The position numbers and the translations under genes are program-made. This document shows positions 46,046-55,917 of a DNA stretch of 64,000 nucleotides, piece by piece. The notes beneath the pieces are model-generated. The model was not told the DNA's origin. It did no database searches and saw nothing but the letters and a program-made list of their open reading frames with translations. The DNA lies in contig NZ_BMJB01000002.1 in the NCBI RefSeq assembly GCF_014642855.1, forward strand, positions 1 through 64,000, in the 5' to 3' direction. The stretch comes from Edaphobacter acidisoli (GTDB taxonomy: Bacteria > Acidobacteriota > Terriglobia > Terriglobales > Acidobacteriaceae). Numbering within the stretch: the stretch's first letter is position 1; each line of letters starts with the position of its first letter.

Positions 46046-47209
46046 ATGCGTTTTTCTGTTCGGATGATTGGCAAGAAGCTGTCTGGGATGGTCGTGCTTT
46101 GTGCGCTCGTAAGCTCATCATCTGCTTATGGCCAGGCGTCAGCGCCCATTCGCGTCGCCATTGTTGGGCTGGTGCATGGGCATGTGCAGGGATTTCTGCA
46201 TAGTCTGCCGCAGCATCCTGAGGTGCAGCTTGTCGGTGTGACTGATCCGGATGCTGCGCTGCGCAGGCACTATCAGGAGCAGGCGCACCTGCCTGCGGGT
46301 ATCTTCTATCCGACCGAGGCGGCGATGCTGAAGGCGACGCATCCGCAGGCGATTCTGGTGTACACGTCGATTGCGCATCATCGCGCGGCGATTGAAGAGG
46401 CTGCGCCGCTGCACATCGCTGTGATGGTGGAGAAGCCGCTGGCGACGACGGTGGACGATGCGCTCGCCATCGAGCGGCTCTCGCGCAAGTACAACGTTCC
46501 TGTCCTGACCAACTATGAGACGACTTGGTATGCGTCGAACATCGCGGCTTACGGGATGCTTGAAAAGGGCGAGATTGGTGACGTGCGCAAGTTGGTGGTT
46601 CACGACGGGCATCGTGGTCCGAAGGAGATTGGCGTTGGGCCGGAGTTTCTTTCGTGGCTGACGGACCCGGTGCAGAACGGCGCGGGCGCGCTGTTTGACT
46701 TCGGTTGCTATGGGGTCGATCTGGCTACGTGGTACATGCACGGCGAGCTTCCGCTGACGGTGACGGCGGTGACGCTGCACATCAAGCCGCAGATCTATCC
46801 GAAGGTTGACGACGACAGCACGATCGTCCTGACGTATCCGCATGCGCAGGTCATCATTCAGGGCTCGTGGAACTGGCCGTTCGACCGCAAGGATATGGAG
46901 GTCTACGGGGCCACGGGTTATGTGGACACCATCTACGGCGACAACACGCACTTGCGCATCCGCCTGCCGCACGAGCGCGCCGAGCATGTTGATCCGATTC
47001 CTGCGCTGACTGCGCCGGAGGACAACTCGCTCGACTATCTGAGCGCGGTTCTGAACGGGAAGCTGAAGCCAGAGCATGACCTGACTTCGCTGGATACGAA
47101 TGTGACGGTGGTGCGGATTCTCGATGCGGCGCGTCGCAGCGCGCAGACGGGGCGGACGATTCGGCTGGCTGATGAAGTTGCAGGCAGCCATCGCAGTTCA
47201 GGAATGTAA
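46046..47209 (+). CDS. Exported Gfo/Idh/MocA-family oxidoreductase
   Basis: A 387-residue protein with a signal peptide (cut near residue 30) and a Gfo/Idh/MocA fold. The Rossmann start is IRVAIVGLVHGHVQGFL, where the usual GxGxxG is altered to GLVHGHVQG; the EKP motif is present as MVEKPLAT near residue 132. The C-terminal half has the usual strand pattern ending in LDTNVTVVRILDAARRS. Exported members of this family are common in bacteria that degrade polysaccharides. The substrate is unknown. GGGAG is nine bases before the ATG. Its end overlaps the convergent gene by 12 bases. Confidence 0.88.
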   Translation: MRFSVRMIGKKLSGMVVLCALVSSSSAYGQASAPIRVAIVGLVHGHVQGFLHSLPQHPEVQLVGVTDPDAALRRHYQEQAHLPAGIFYPTEAAMLKATHPQAILVYTSIAHHRAAIEEAAPLHIAVMVEKPLATTVDDALAIERLSRKYNVPVLTNYETTWYASNIAAYGMLEKGEIGDVRKLVVHDGHRGPKEIGVGPEFLSWLTDPVQNGAGALFDFGCYGVDLATWYMHGELPLTVTAVTLHIKPQIYPKVDDDSTIVLTYPHAQVIIQGSWNWPFDRKDMEVYGATGYVDTIYGDNTHLRIRLPHERAEHVDPIPALTAPEDNSLDYLSAVLNGKLKPEHDLTSLDTNVTVVRILDAARRSAQTGRTIRLADEVAGSHRSSGM

Positions 47210-47941
47210 GCGGAGAATTGCGTCTGTGATTCTGACCCATCGTGTCGGCGCGGCGAAGTACAGGTGCAGCGCTATCGCATGGGTGATGATCAGCGTGGGA
47301 AGCACATAGAGATAAGCTGCGTGGATTCGTCTGTTGACAAACAGATCTCGCAGGACGCCGAGGAAGATGAGCGCTTCGACGCAGTGATATGTCCAGTGCA
47401 AAGGGACTGCCGGGAATCGTGCAAAGGCGGCGGACATCAACGTACAACTCGCCATCAGGACGAGCCGCCGGTGCCACTCGGGCTTTTTGCGCCATAGGAC
47501 GGCGAGCGCAAACAGGATGGCGAAGCTTCCCATGTCCTGAAGCTGAATGGCGAGGAATGGTGACTGCCCGGTCTCGTGGAAGTGGAGGATGTTGAACCGG
47601 TCCATCGTGAATGCAGTCGCCAGGCCGATGACGACCATCGCCGTCGCCAGCGCCGCGCCAAACCAGCCCAGCGTGCGGTGGACATTCACTTTGTGGACGC
47701 GGACCAATGCGGACTGCACGATGAAAAAAATGATCCAGCCGGAGAATGCGGTGGCGTGCAGGTAGAGAATCCACGGGCGCACCGGCACGGCGTGGATGAG
47801 AAAATGATTGACTGTGTGGCTGAAGCCGTAGACAACGATGGCTGCAATGAGCAGCGACATAAAGAGGTAGAAATATCGGGCGACCATGCCACGGAGCTTT
47901 GCTATGCGCGGAATTTCAATGGTGCGTGTCGTGCTGCCCAT
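47198..47941 (-). CDS. Seven-helix membrane protein of unknown function
   Basis: A 247-residue protein with about seven hydrophobic segments. HRTLGWFGAALATAMVVIGLATAF is a pattern shared with DUF2306-type membrane proteins, and conserved-looking histidines lie in HATAFSGW, HETGQS and HWTYHCVE. A heme- or quinone-binding role is conceivable. The start at 47941 was chosen because the upstream frame is Arg- and Pro-rich without helices and would overlap lpxI; an ATG at 47887 is possible. It overlaps the oxidoreductase end by 12 bases. Confidence 0.65.
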   Translation of the reverse strand: MGSTTRTIEIPRIAKLRGMVARYFYLFMSLLIAAIVVYGFSHTVNHFLIHAVPVRPWILYLHATAFSGWIIFFIVQSALVRVHKVNVHRTLGWFGAALATAMVVIGLATAFTMDRFNILHFHETGQSPFLAIQLQDMGSFAILFALAVLWRKKPEWHRRLVLMASCTLMSAAFARFPAVPLHWTYHCVEALIFLGVLRDLFVNRRIHAAYLYVLPTLIITHAIALHLYFAAPTRWVRITDAILRLHS

Positions 47942-48107
47942 GATGTGCGGGTCATCATAGCATTGGGATGGTGGAGTGACACTGCGCAATATCCTGCATT
48001 GTTGCAAGCTCGGAAGCGGATCGGAAGAAGCGGAGTCTTGTGCCTTGCCACGGCTGCTTCTGCTGCGGAGTTTTGTCCTGGCCTGAATTGCGGCTAAAGT
48101 AGAGCGA

Positions 48108-48959
48108 ATGCCGAAATTGGGTTTGATTGCGGGCAATGGGCGGTTTCCGTTTCTTCTGCTAGAGGCGGCGCGGGCGCATGGCTTGACTGTGGTGGTTGCG
48201 GCCATCAAGGAAGAGACTGATCCGGAGATTGATGCGCGGGCTGCGGCTGATGCGGAGATTCATGTTCACTGGATGTCGCTGGGTGAGCTTTCGCGGCTGA
48301 TTGAGATGTTCAGGCAGGAGGGCGTCACGCGGGCCACAATGGCCGGGCAGGTGAAGCATAAGCAGATCTTTTCGAGCATTCGTCCGGACTGGCGGCTGGC
48401 GAAGCTGCTGCTGAACCTGCGCACGCGGAATACGGACATGCTGTTGGGAGCGGTGGCGAAGGTGCTGGCGGATGAGGGGATTGAGCTGATTAGTTCGACC
48501 GAGTATCTGGAGCCGCTGCTTGCCAAGGCTGGTGTGCTGACGCGGCGCGCGCCCGACGAGGAGGAGCAGAAGGACATTGCTTATGGGCGGACGGTGGCGC
48601 GGGCGATTGCGGGGTACGATCTTGGCCAGACCGTGGTGATTGCCGCGCAGGCTTGCGTGGCGGTCGAGGCGATGGAGGGTACGGACGCGACGATCGAGCG
48701 TGCTGGGGCGCTCTTTCGCACGCTGGATACTGAAGCTGGCGAGACGACGCTGCGGCGGTCGCTGACCGTGGTGAAGGTCGCCAAGCCGAATCAGGACATG
48801 CGCTTCGATGTGCCGGTCGTTGGCGTGCGGACGATTGAGGCGATGCAGCGGGCTAGGGCTACGTGTCTTGCTGTGGAGGCGGGCAGGACGCTGCTGTTCG
48901 ACCCGGAGGCTATTGTGCGGGCGGCGGATGCGGCAGGCATTGCTATTTCTGCTGAATAA
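48108..48959 (+). CDS. lpxI: UDP-2,3-diacylglucosamine pyrophosphatase LpxI
   Basis: A 283-residue enzyme of the LpxI family, which makes lipid X in lipid A synthesis instead of LpxH. The start PKLGLIAGNGRFPFLLLEAAR, the AGQVKHKQIFS block, the DMLLGAVAKVLADEGIELISSTEYL block and VVKVAKPNQDMRFDVPVVGVRTIEAM are typical. Length fits the family. It sits about 2.7 kb from lpxA; lpxH is not in the window. Confidence 0.93.
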   Translation: MPKLGLIAGNGRFPFLLLEAARAHGLTVVVAAIKEETDPEIDARAAADAEIHVHWMSLGELSRLIEMFRQEGVTRATMAGQVKHKQIFSSIRPDWRLAKLLLNLRTRNTDMLLGAVAKVLADEGIELISSTEYLEPLLAKAGVLTRRAPDEEEQKDIAYGRTVARAIAGYDLGQTVVIAAQACVAVEAMEGTDATIERAGALFRTLDTEAGETTLRRSLTVVKVAKPNQDMRFDVPVVGVRTIEAMQRARATCLAVEAGRTLLFDPEAIVRAADAAGIAISAE

Positions 48960-49083
48960 CCAGCAGGTTGTCATTGTTTTGTCACGGCGGCGTAAAATTG
49001 CTTCGCACGCCCTCTGGCGCGAGTCTTATCCGCATATTTATACGTCACCACTAAATAGATTCAGCATATAAAGGGGATTGATG

Positions 49084-49635
49084 ATGCACAAACGAATTCT
49101 GACCGCCCTCGTGGCCGGCGCCGTTGTTGCAGGATGTGGAATCGGCGCGAAGGCCTATGCAGCACCCCCGACCGAACTTGCCGTCGGCACAACCGCACCG
49201 AACTTTACGCTGCCCTCGCAGGAGAACAAGGACATCAGCCTGTCCGAGTTCAAGGGCAAGTGGGTGGTGCTCTACTTCTACCCTAAGGACCAGACGCAGG
49301 GCTGCACGATTGAGGCGCACAACTTCCAGCGCGACCTCACCAAATATCATGCGCTGAATGCTGTGGTGCTGGGCGTGAGCCTGGATACGGTGGCCAGCCA
49401 CAAAGCCTGGTGCGCGAAGGACACGTTCAACTTCAAGATGCTTGCCGATCCCGACCACAAGGTGGTCGATATGTACGGCGTGCCCTTGAAGACGTTCGGC
49501 ACGATGCACTTTGCCAATCGCGAGACGTTTTTGATTTCTCCTGAAGGGAAGATCGTGAAGGTGTGGCCGAAGGTTGACCCCAATGTTCATAGCACTGAGG
49601 TGCTTGCGGAGTTGACGGCCGACGAGAAGAAGTAA
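49084..49635 (+). CDS. Exported peroxiredoxin, BCP/PrxQ type
   Basis: A 183-residue exported thiol peroxidase. The signal segment ends in VVAGCGIG, which reads as a lipobox, so it may be a lipoprotein, although cleavage after AYAA is also possible. The peroxidatic Cys motif is PKDQTQGCT (P-xxx-T-xx-C kept, usual TPGC changed to TQGC). The resolving Cys found five residues later in many BCPs is His here (CTIEAH). A further Cys lies in HKAWCAKD. The ATG at 49084 has AAGGGG at a good distance; ATG at 49081 and TTG at 49078 are alternatives. Confidence 0.9.
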   Translation: MHKRILTALVAGAVVAGCGIGAKAYAAPPTELAVGTTAPNFTLPSQENKDISLSEFKGKWVVLYFYPKDQTQGCTIEAHNFQRDLTKYHALNAVVLGVSLDTVASHKAWCAKDTFNFKMLADPDHKVVDMYGVPLKTFGTMHFANRETFLISPEGKIVKVWPKVDPNVHSTEVLAELTADEKK

Positions 49636-49661
49636 ACGGTCGAGTTGCAAGCAGACGCAAA

Positions 49662-49697
49662 AAGGCCCGGGTCTCTTTCGAGAGTCCGGGCCTATTT
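49662..49697. terminator. Bidirectional intrinsic terminator
   Basis: AGGCCCGG and CCGGGCCT pair, with TCTC/GAGA extending the stem around TTTC; A residues flank the left side and TATTTG the right. It serves the convergent peroxiredoxin and histone-like genes. Confidence 0.88.
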
Positions 49698-49717
49698 GCT
49701 TGCCTTAAGGGTTAAGA

Positions 49718-50341
49718 CTACTTCTTCTTTGCAGCCTTCTTGGCGGCCTTCTTCGCGGGGGCCTTCTTCGCCGCCTTCTTAGCAGGAGCCTTCTTCACTG
49801 CCTTCTTCGTTGCCTTTTTTGCTGCTTTCTTCGTTGCCAATTTAGTACCTCTCGTTGTTGATTTTTTACTGCGCGCCGTGCCCTTCTTGACGGACACCTT
49901 TTTCAAGGCGGCCTTGCCACCGCGACGGGCTACGGCCTTCTTCGCGGTAGAACCTGATTTCTTTTTCGCTGCTTTCTTCGGAGCAGCCTTCTTTGCCGCT
50001 TTCTTTGCGGCCTTTTTCGCTGGAGCTTTCTTCACTGCCTTCTTGGCGGCTTTCTTCGCCGCTTTCTTGGCAGGAGTCTTCTTCTTTGCCGGAGCAGCTT
50101 TCTTCGCTGGCGCGGCGGCGACTGGGGCCGGTGGCGGCGGCGTGTAGACGGCCGTCTCGCGAACGACTTCAATCTCTACCGGGCGGATTTCATCGGCGTA
50201 GTCGTCTTCCTCTGAGGTCATCGTGACCTCTTCTTCTTCGTCATCATCGAAGCCGCGTGCGAGATCGTTGTCTTCGTGTCCATCGCCGAAGAGATCATCG
50301 TCAGGCGCTGCATAAATCTTGATCGTGTCGTCAAACATCAT
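49718..50341 (-). CDS. Histone H1-like DNA-binding protein
   Basis: A 207-residue low-complexity protein. Residues 1-60 are strongly acidic (DDDEEEEVTM and more), residues 65-80 Pro-rich, and the rest is a chain of KKA, PAKKA and AAKK repeats of the histone H1/HctB type that wraps or condenses DNA. The nucleotide sequence is correspondingly repetitive, which makes length changes by slippage likely. Starts at 50341 and 50338 are both possible (ATG ATG). No function beyond DNA binding can be assigned. Confidence 0.85.
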   Translation of the reverse strand: MMFDDTIKIYAAPDDDLFGDGHEDNDLARGFDDDEEEEVTMTSEEDDYADEIRPVEIEVVRETAVYTPPPPAPVAAAPAKKAAPAKKKTPAKKAAKKAAKKAVKKAPAKKAAKKAAKKAAPKKAAKKKSGSTAKKAVARRGGKAALKKVSVKKGTARSKKSTTRGTKLATKKAAKKATKKAVKKAPAKKAAKKAPAKKAAKKAAKKK

Positions 50342-50499
50342 CGCTGTTTTCCCTCGCTCCGCTTATGTCTCTTTCGCTCGACTTCGTCTGCTCAAAATAC
50401 GATGCTGTGAAAATGGCCCTTTACTGCCCGGCACGAGATTCTAGCAACAGGATGCATCTACGCGCCAGCGAAGGCAAGCATTCTTTTTAGCCTGGTAGC

Positions 50500-52365
50500 T
50501 TATCGAACAGCTTTGTGTTTCTTTTTGGACGAGCTCGATTTGGTAGTCGTGTGCGATTTCGACTTTGTGTGATGTGTGCTGGTGTGCTCCGGATCCGCGT
50601 GGATCGCGGTCTTTCGCGTGCGTGAGGAAGCGCGCGTGTGCGAGGAGCGCCGGCGTGTGCGGCTGTGCGGGGCCAGCCGGATGGGTTCGGCGACGGTTAA
50701 ATATTTTCCTGACGGAAGCGTGTTGGAGCGGAGATGATTCCACCTTCGCAGCGATTCGACGGTGACGCCGAAGCGGTCGGCGACGGTGACGAGCGTGTCT
50801 CCGCGGCGTGTCTTGTAGTGTTGCGGACGCACGCTGGCAGATACGCTGGCGACGGGGATGACGAGCTCGTCGCCTGTATCGACGCTGTCGCCGGCGGCGA
50901 TGTCATTCTCTTCGGCGATCTCGCTGGCGCGGGTGTGGAACTGGGTTGCGATGCCGTCGAGCGTCTCGCCGTCGCGCACGACGTGGAAGCGCCAGGTGTT
51001 GCGCTTGTCGTCGGGAATGTCTTTGATGCGCGAGTGGAAGGTGTCTGTGGTGCCGACGGGGATGTGCAGGTCGAACGGCATGTCGTTTGGTGTCGTCATG
51101 CGCAGCAGGCTGGGATTGAGGGCGACGATCTCGTCGAGCGGCGCGCCGGTGACGTCGGCGACGAGGCGCAGGTCGATCGCGCTGTCGACCGTGACGGTGT
51201 CGGAGACGACGGGCGGGTCGGGCACGAGCTTGTCGAGTCCATACTGCGTTGGGTTCTTTGCCATGATGATGGCGGCGATGATGCCGGGCACGTAGTTCTT
51301 GGTCTCGCCGGGAAGCACGTTGCGTTTGTAGAGCTCCCAGAAGTCGGCGTAGCCGGTCTTCATGACGGCGCGCTGTACGTAGCCTGGGCCCCAGTCATAG
51401 GCGGCCATGGCGAGATACCAGTCGCCGAACTGATCGTAGAGCGACTTCATGTAGCGGGCGTATGCCTTCGAGCTTTTCTCGGGATCGAAGCGTTCATCGT
51501 ACCAGCCGTTACGCGCGAGGCCGTAGGCTCCGGTGGGCATGAACTGCCACATGCCGCCCGCGCCTGAGCGAGCATTGAGCGCCTGCGGCTGAAAGCCGGA
51601 TTCGGCGACGGCCAGGTACATGAGGTCCTGCGGCACGCCCGCGTCGCGGAGGTCCTTCGAGATCATGTCCTTATACTTGCCTGCGCGTTCGAGCGAGGCA
51701 ATCAGGTGCGCGTGGCCTTTGGGATTATTTGAGAAGTAGCTGATGAAGCCGGCGACGTAGTCGTTGATGACGAGCGGGAAGTCGGAGTGCGTGGTCTTGA
51801 GTTCGTTTTCGAGTTTTGCGGTCAGCGCGGCGTTGGCCGGGAAGGTGACTTCGTTGGCGGTGTCGAGCGGCGCGGCCTCGATCTGCTGTGAGAAGCCGTT
51901 GCCCTGCTTGAGCGAGGCCATCTCGAGCGAGTTGACGCGGTCGAGCAGGCGCTCGAATTCGTCGGAGAGCTGCGGGTCGCTCTTGAGGTCCATGCCGCTG
52001 GTGAGCATGAGGTCGACGGCGGCGTCGAAGTTCAGGCGCGCGGCGTCGAGCTGTCCAGCCTGATAGCTGGTGACGCCCTGGCGGTAGGTCTGCTCGGCCT
52101 GCTGGATGAGGTGCTGCACCTTTGCGGCGTGGGCCGCGTCCTGCGCAGTCTGTGGTGCTGAAGGCACTGCGGCTGTCGATGCCTGCGCGGGCTTTGCTCC
52201 GGACGGCTGGCCGATGGCGGGGGCCATCGCATTCGCCGGCGTCTTGCCCGGGGCTGCGGCTTCATTCTGCTTGCAGCCAGAGAAGAGCAGAGGAACGCAA
52301 AGAAGCAGGAACGCCCATCGGCGCAGGTCTGCTCGCAGGTCAACTGTGGAAGGGGCCAGAAACAT
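50500..52365 (-). CDS. mltD: MltD-like lytic transglycosylase lipoprotein with LysM domains
   Basis: A 621-residue lipoprotein (lipobox LLFSGC, Cys31). A Gln/Ala/Pro-rich linker and a helical TPR-like stretch (about 80-170) lead to an SLT domain (about 240-380) with the catalytic Glu255 in AVAESGFQPQAL and the GGMWQFMPTGAYGL block. A middle domain of unknown role and two LysM peptidoglycan-binding modules (about 465-515 and 520-565) follow. The C-terminal 50 residues are rich in Arg, Ser, Thr and His. It cleaves peptidoglycan glycan strands in the periplasm. Confidence 0.93.
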   Translation of the reverse strand: MFLAPSTVDLRADLRRWAFLLLCVPLLFSGCKQNEAAAPGKTPANAMAPAIGQPSGAKPAQASTAAVPSAPQTAQDAAHAAKVQHLIQQAEQTYRQGVTSYQAGQLDAARLNFDAAVDLMLTSGMDLKSDPQLSDEFERLLDRVNSLEMASLKQGNGFSQQIEAAPLDTANEVTFPANAALTAKLENELKTTHSDFPLVINDYVAGFISYFSNNPKGHAHLIASLERAGKYKDMISKDLRDAGVPQDLMYLAVAESGFQPQALNARSGAGGMWQFMPTGAYGLARNGWYDERFDPEKSSKAYARYMKSLYDQFGDWYLAMAAYDWGPGYVQRAVMKTGYADFWELYKRNVLPGETKNYVPGIIAAIIMAKNPTQYGLDKLVPDPPVVSDTVTVDSAIDLRLVADVTGAPLDEIVALNPSLLRMTTPNDMPFDLHIPVGTTDTFHSRIKDIPDDKRNTWRFHVVRDGETLDGIATQFHTRASEIAEENDIAAGDSVDTGDELVIPVASVSASVRPQHYKTRRGDTLVTVADRFGVTVESLRRWNHLRSNTLPSGKYLTVAEPIRLAPHSRTRRRSSHTRASSRTRKTAIHADPEHTSTHHTKSKSHTTTKSSSSKKKHKAVR

Positions 52366-52470
52366 TGTTACTGCTCATTGTATGACGCTCGGCACGCCGG
52401 AATAGCTCTTTCTTGCGCGACGGAGAACATGAGAGAGCACCGCGCCTGCGGACGATCCGGTTCGCTTGCG

Positions 52471-53994
52471 CTAGGCTTCGCGGACGAGCAGCGTGTTGAA
52501 CGAGTCAGGCTCCATCGAGCCAGCGATGGTTCGTTCACCGATGGCCACGTTTACGGGACGCTCGTACGCGCTCTCGTTGCGCAGGATGACGGCGAGGCTC
52601 TTGTCTGGATTGAGGAACGCGAGCGCGTTGTCTTCGGTGCCGGTGACTTCAAGACGCTGAGCGCCCTTCTGGACGAAGTGGCTGACGTGCTTCATGACGT
52701 AGTACTCGTGGTTGAAAGCATAGGTCTTTGCCTGCGGCGTGACCGTGATGAGCGAGTTTTGCGGCCAGCCCCAGTGGCTTTCGCCGCCGGGCACAAGCGC
52801 GATGTTCCAATACATGTAGCCGCTGGCTCCGGAGCGCAGGTAGTGCTTCATCAGGTCCCAGCAGTAGCCCGCGTAGGCCCAGGTATTTTTGCCGTCGCCG
52901 CACTCCTGTTCCGACTGGTAGAGGGTGAGCGCAGGGTGGTCGCGGTGGATCTGTGCGATGGCTCCTTTGCCCGCCCACTGCACGCCGACGCCTTTGATGT
53001 ATCGGCCCGCGTCCTGATCGGCCAGCACGACGTTGAGCAGGGATTCGTTGGCGCGCTCGAGCGTGCCGAAGAAGACTTCGACGTCGCGCTTTGCCATCTC
53101 AGGCCCAAGATGCCGCACGAAGCGTGCCAGACCCTCGGGCGTCCACGTGCAACTGGGGAAGGGCTGTGCTGAGTTGAACTCATTTTGTGGCATCACCATC
53201 CCTACGCGGATGCCTTGCTCGCGGTAGGCGTCGATGAAGCGGCCGAAGTAAAGTGCGTAGGCCTGGAAGTATTTTTCATCCTGAATGAAGAGATCGGTGC
53301 CTTCTTTGCCTACGCGGTCGGGTGTGAGTCCGTTTGGCGGCTGGCCGGGAATAAACTGCATGGCCGCGGCGTAGTGTTTGTTGCGCTTCATCCACGAGGG
53401 CGGACTCCAGGGCGATGCCCACAGCTCGAGGTCCGGGCTGTACTGCTGCGCCTGCTTGATGAACGGCACCAGCGTCTCGAGATCGTTGGCGATGCTGAAG
53501 TGATCGAGCGCAAAGTCGCCGTCGTGCTCGTCATAGGAGTACCAGCCGCGCGAGAAGTCGTTCGCGCCTAAGGGCATGCGGCAGAGGTTGAAGCTCGCGC
53601 CGAAGCCAGGCTCGAAGAGCTCCTTGAAGATGGCGTCGCGGTTGCTGCTGTCGAGCGCGTTGAGCGCGGTCCAGCCGAGCTCATTGAAGCATGCGCCAAA
53701 GCCCGCGAGGACGGGGCCTGTGGCCTCGGTGGCGACTCGGGCGTCGAGCGTGTCCCACTGCCACCCCGGGCCGCGCAGCGGCTTCTGCTGCCAGCGCGAG
53801 GCTGCCGTCGTGGAGATCCATGTCACGCCACCGATGGAGTTTTGTGCAGCGATCTGCCCGGTCATTCCTGGCGCGACGGACGCCGCTGCGCCTGCTCCGG
53901 CGAGCATTGCCGCCTGCCCTAGAAAATTGCGCCGCGTCAGTGGATGGAGCGTCTTGTTCTTTGCTGTCGAACTTTCGTGCCGGTTTGGACTCAC
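52471..53994 (-). CDS. Exported GH30 glucosylceramidase-type hydrolase
   Basis: A 507-residue glycoside hydrolase family 30 enzyme with a Tat signal (TRRNFLG near 20-26). The (beta/alpha)8 barrel holds the acid/base Glu272 in MPQNEF and the nucleophile Glu362 in LYQSEQE, flanked by the beta-sandwich (start and last 80 residues) usual for GH30. The usual name is glucosylceramidase, but the actual bond could be another beta-glucoside. Start is GTG at 53994; an internal ATG has less of the Tat signal. Tat export implies folding before transport. Confidence 0.9.
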   Translation of the reverse strand: MSPNRHESSTAKNKTLHPLTRRNFLGQAAMLAGAGAAASVAPGMTGQIAAQNSIGGVTWISTTAASRWQQKPLRGPGWQWDTLDARVATEATGPVLAGFGACFNELGWTALNALDSSNRDAIFKELFEPGFGASFNLCRMPLGANDFSRGWYSYDEHDGDFALDHFSIANDLETLVPFIKQAQQYSPDLELWASPWSPPSWMKRNKHYAAAMQFIPGQPPNGLTPDRVGKEGTDLFIQDEKYFQAYALYFGRFIDAYREQGIRVGMVMPQNEFNSAQPFPSCTWTPEGLARFVRHLGPEMAKRDVEVFFGTLERANESLLNVVLADQDAGRYIKGVGVQWAGKGAIAQIHRDHPALTLYQSEQECGDGKNTWAYAGYCWDLMKHYLRSGASGYMYWNIALVPGGESHWGWPQNSLITVTPQAKTYAFNHEYYVMKHVSHFVQKGAQRLEVTGTEDNALAFLNPDKSLAVILRNESAYERPVNVAIGERTIAGSMEPDSFNTLLVREA

Positions 53995-54114
53995 CTTGAC
54001 CTGTGCCCTCGCTGTCGCTGAATCTCGGCTGAACGTGCTATTTCACGCCGCTGTTGCACGCCTGCCGGCAACGCACAGATGTTAACATGGAGATTGAGGC
54101 CTTCCAGCTACACA

Positions 54115-55917
54115 ATGGATCCAAACCACATTCGCAACTTCGCGATCATCGCGCATATTGACCACGGCAAAAGCACGCTCTCGGACCGTCTGCTGGAGTT
54201 GACCGGCTCGCTGACTTCGCGCGAGATGCAGGCCCAGGTGCTCGATGCCATGGACCTGGAGCGCGAGCGCGGCATCACGATCAAGGCCCACACCGTCCGC
54301 ATGATGTACAAGGCCGAGGACGGCCAGACGTATCAGCTGAACCTGATCGACACGCCGGGCCACGTGGACTTCAGCTATGAGGTCTCGCGCTCGCTGGCTT
54401 CGTGCGAAGGCGCGCTGCTGGTGGTCGATGCGTCGCAGGGCGTCGAGGCGCAGACGCTGGCGAATGCGTATCTCGCCATCTCGCATGGGCTGGAGATTAT
54501 TCCCATCATCAACAAGATTGACCTGCCCTCGGCGGACATCGAGCGCACGAAGGAGATGATCGAGAAGTCGGTCGGGCTGCCGGCGAGCGATGCGATTCCG
54601 GTTTCGGCGAAGACGGGGCAGAACGTTGAGCAGATTCTTGAGGCTGTAGTGCATCTGCTGCCGCCGCCCAAGGGCGATCCCGAAGCTCCGCTGCAGGCGC
54701 TGATCTTCGATAGCTGGTTCGATCCGTATCGCGGCGTGATTGTGCTGGCGCGTGTCGTCAGCGGCACGCTGCGCAAGGGCATGAAGATCAAGGTCATGTC
54801 GAACGGCAAGGTCTTCGACATTGAGAGCATGGGTGTGATGACGCCCAAGCCGGTCGAGCTGACTGAGCTTTCGGCGGGCGAGGTGGGATTCTTTGTCGCG
54901 ACGATCAAGAATGTTGCCGACACGAAGGTGGGCGACACCATTACCGACGCCGAGCGGCCTTGTGCTGAGCCGCTGCCGGGCTTTGAAGACATCAAGAGCA
55001 TGGTCTTCGCCGGGCTCTACACGGTCGATTCGCATGAGCATGCGCTGCTGCGCGATGCGCTTGAAAAGCTGCGGCTGAATGACAGCTCGTTTACGTTCGA
55101 GCCGGAGTCTTCGGTTGCGTTGGGCTTCGGTTTTCGCTGCGGCTTTCTTGGCCTGCTGCATCTGGAGATTATTCAGGAGCGGCTGGAGCGTGAGTACAAC
55201 CTCGACCTGATCACGACCGCGCCCGGCGTGCGCTACAAGATCACGCTCACCGACGGTAAGGTGGTCGAGGTGGACAATCCTTCGCGCTGGCCTGACCCGT
55301 CGGAGATCGAGCAGATCGAAGAGCCGGTGATTACGGCGAAGATTCTGACGAACGAAGAGTATGTCGGCGGCATCTTGAAGCTGGTGGAAGACAAGCGCGG
55401 GCGGCAGCAGAACTTCGAGTACGTCTCGGAGACGCGCGTGATGCTGACCTACGAGCTTCCGCTCAATGAGATTGTGCTCGACTTCTACGATCGGCTGAAG
55501 TCGGTCTCACGCGGCTACGCTTCGCTGGACTATCACCTGGCTGGGACGTGGGTGTCGCCGATGGTGAAGATGGATATTCTGGTTTCGGGCGAGCCGGTCG
55601 ATGCGCTGTCGATCATTGTGCACCGCGATTTTGCGTACGAGCGCGGCAAGGCGCTGGTGTCGAAGATGCGTGAGCTGATTCCGCGGCAGATGTTCGAGGT
55701 GGCGATTCAGGCGGCGATTGGGTCGAAGATCGTTGCGCGCGAGACCGTCACGGCCATGCGCAAGAACGTCATTGCCAAGTGCTACGGCGGCGACATCAGC
55801 CGCAAACGCAAGCTGCTCGAAAAACAGAAAGAAGGCAAGAAGCGCATGAAGCGCATCGGCAAGGTCGATATCCCGCAGGAGGCCTTCCTGGCCGTCCTGA
55901 AGGTCGGGGAAGAGTAG
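54115..55917 (+). CDS. lepA: Translation elongation factor 4 (LepA)
   Basis: A 600-residue GTPase that back-translocates ribosomes. The P-loop [17 protein letters not shown] and NKIDLP are intact, followed by domains II, III, V and the LepA-specific C-terminal domain ([16 protein letters not shown]). The ATG at 54115 gives the usual length; the open frame from 54079 adds 12 residues without similarity. No ribosome-binding site is close, which is odd for a highly conserved gene. The intact motifs contrast with the EF-G paralogue at 40336. Confidence 0.97.
   Translation: MDPNHIRNFAIIAHIDHGKSTLSDRLLELTGSLTSREMQAQVLDAMDLERERGITIKAHTVRMMYKAEDGQTYQLNLIDTPGHVDFSYEVSRSLASCEGALLVVDASQGVEAQTLANAYLAISHGLEIIPIINKIDLPSADIERTKEMIEKSVGLPASDAIPVSAKTGQNVEQILEAVVHLLPPPKGDPEAPLQALIFDSWFDPYRGVIVLARVVSGTLRKGMKIKVMSNGKVFDIESMGVMTPKPVELTELSAGEVGFFVATIKNVADTKVGDTITDAERPCAEPLPGFEDIKSMVFAGLYTVDSHEHALLRDALEKLRLNDSSFTFEPESSVALGFGFRCGFLGLLHLEIIQERLEREYNLDLITTAPGVRYKITLTDGKVVEVDNPSRWPDPSEIEQIEEPVITAKILTNEEYVGGILKLVEDKRGRQQNFEYVSETRVMLTYELPLNEIVLDFYDRLKSVSRGYASLDYHLAGTWVSPMVKMDILVSGEPVDALSIIVHRDFAYERGKALVSKMRELIPRQMFEVAIQAAIGSKIVARETVTAMRKNVIAKCYGGDISRKRKLLEKQKEGKKRMKRIGKVDIPQEAFLAVLKVGEE

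Noticed and set aside
49718-50341. CRISPR or tandem DNA repeat
   Set aside because: The repetition is due to KKA-type codons in an open protein frame; there are no regular spacers.
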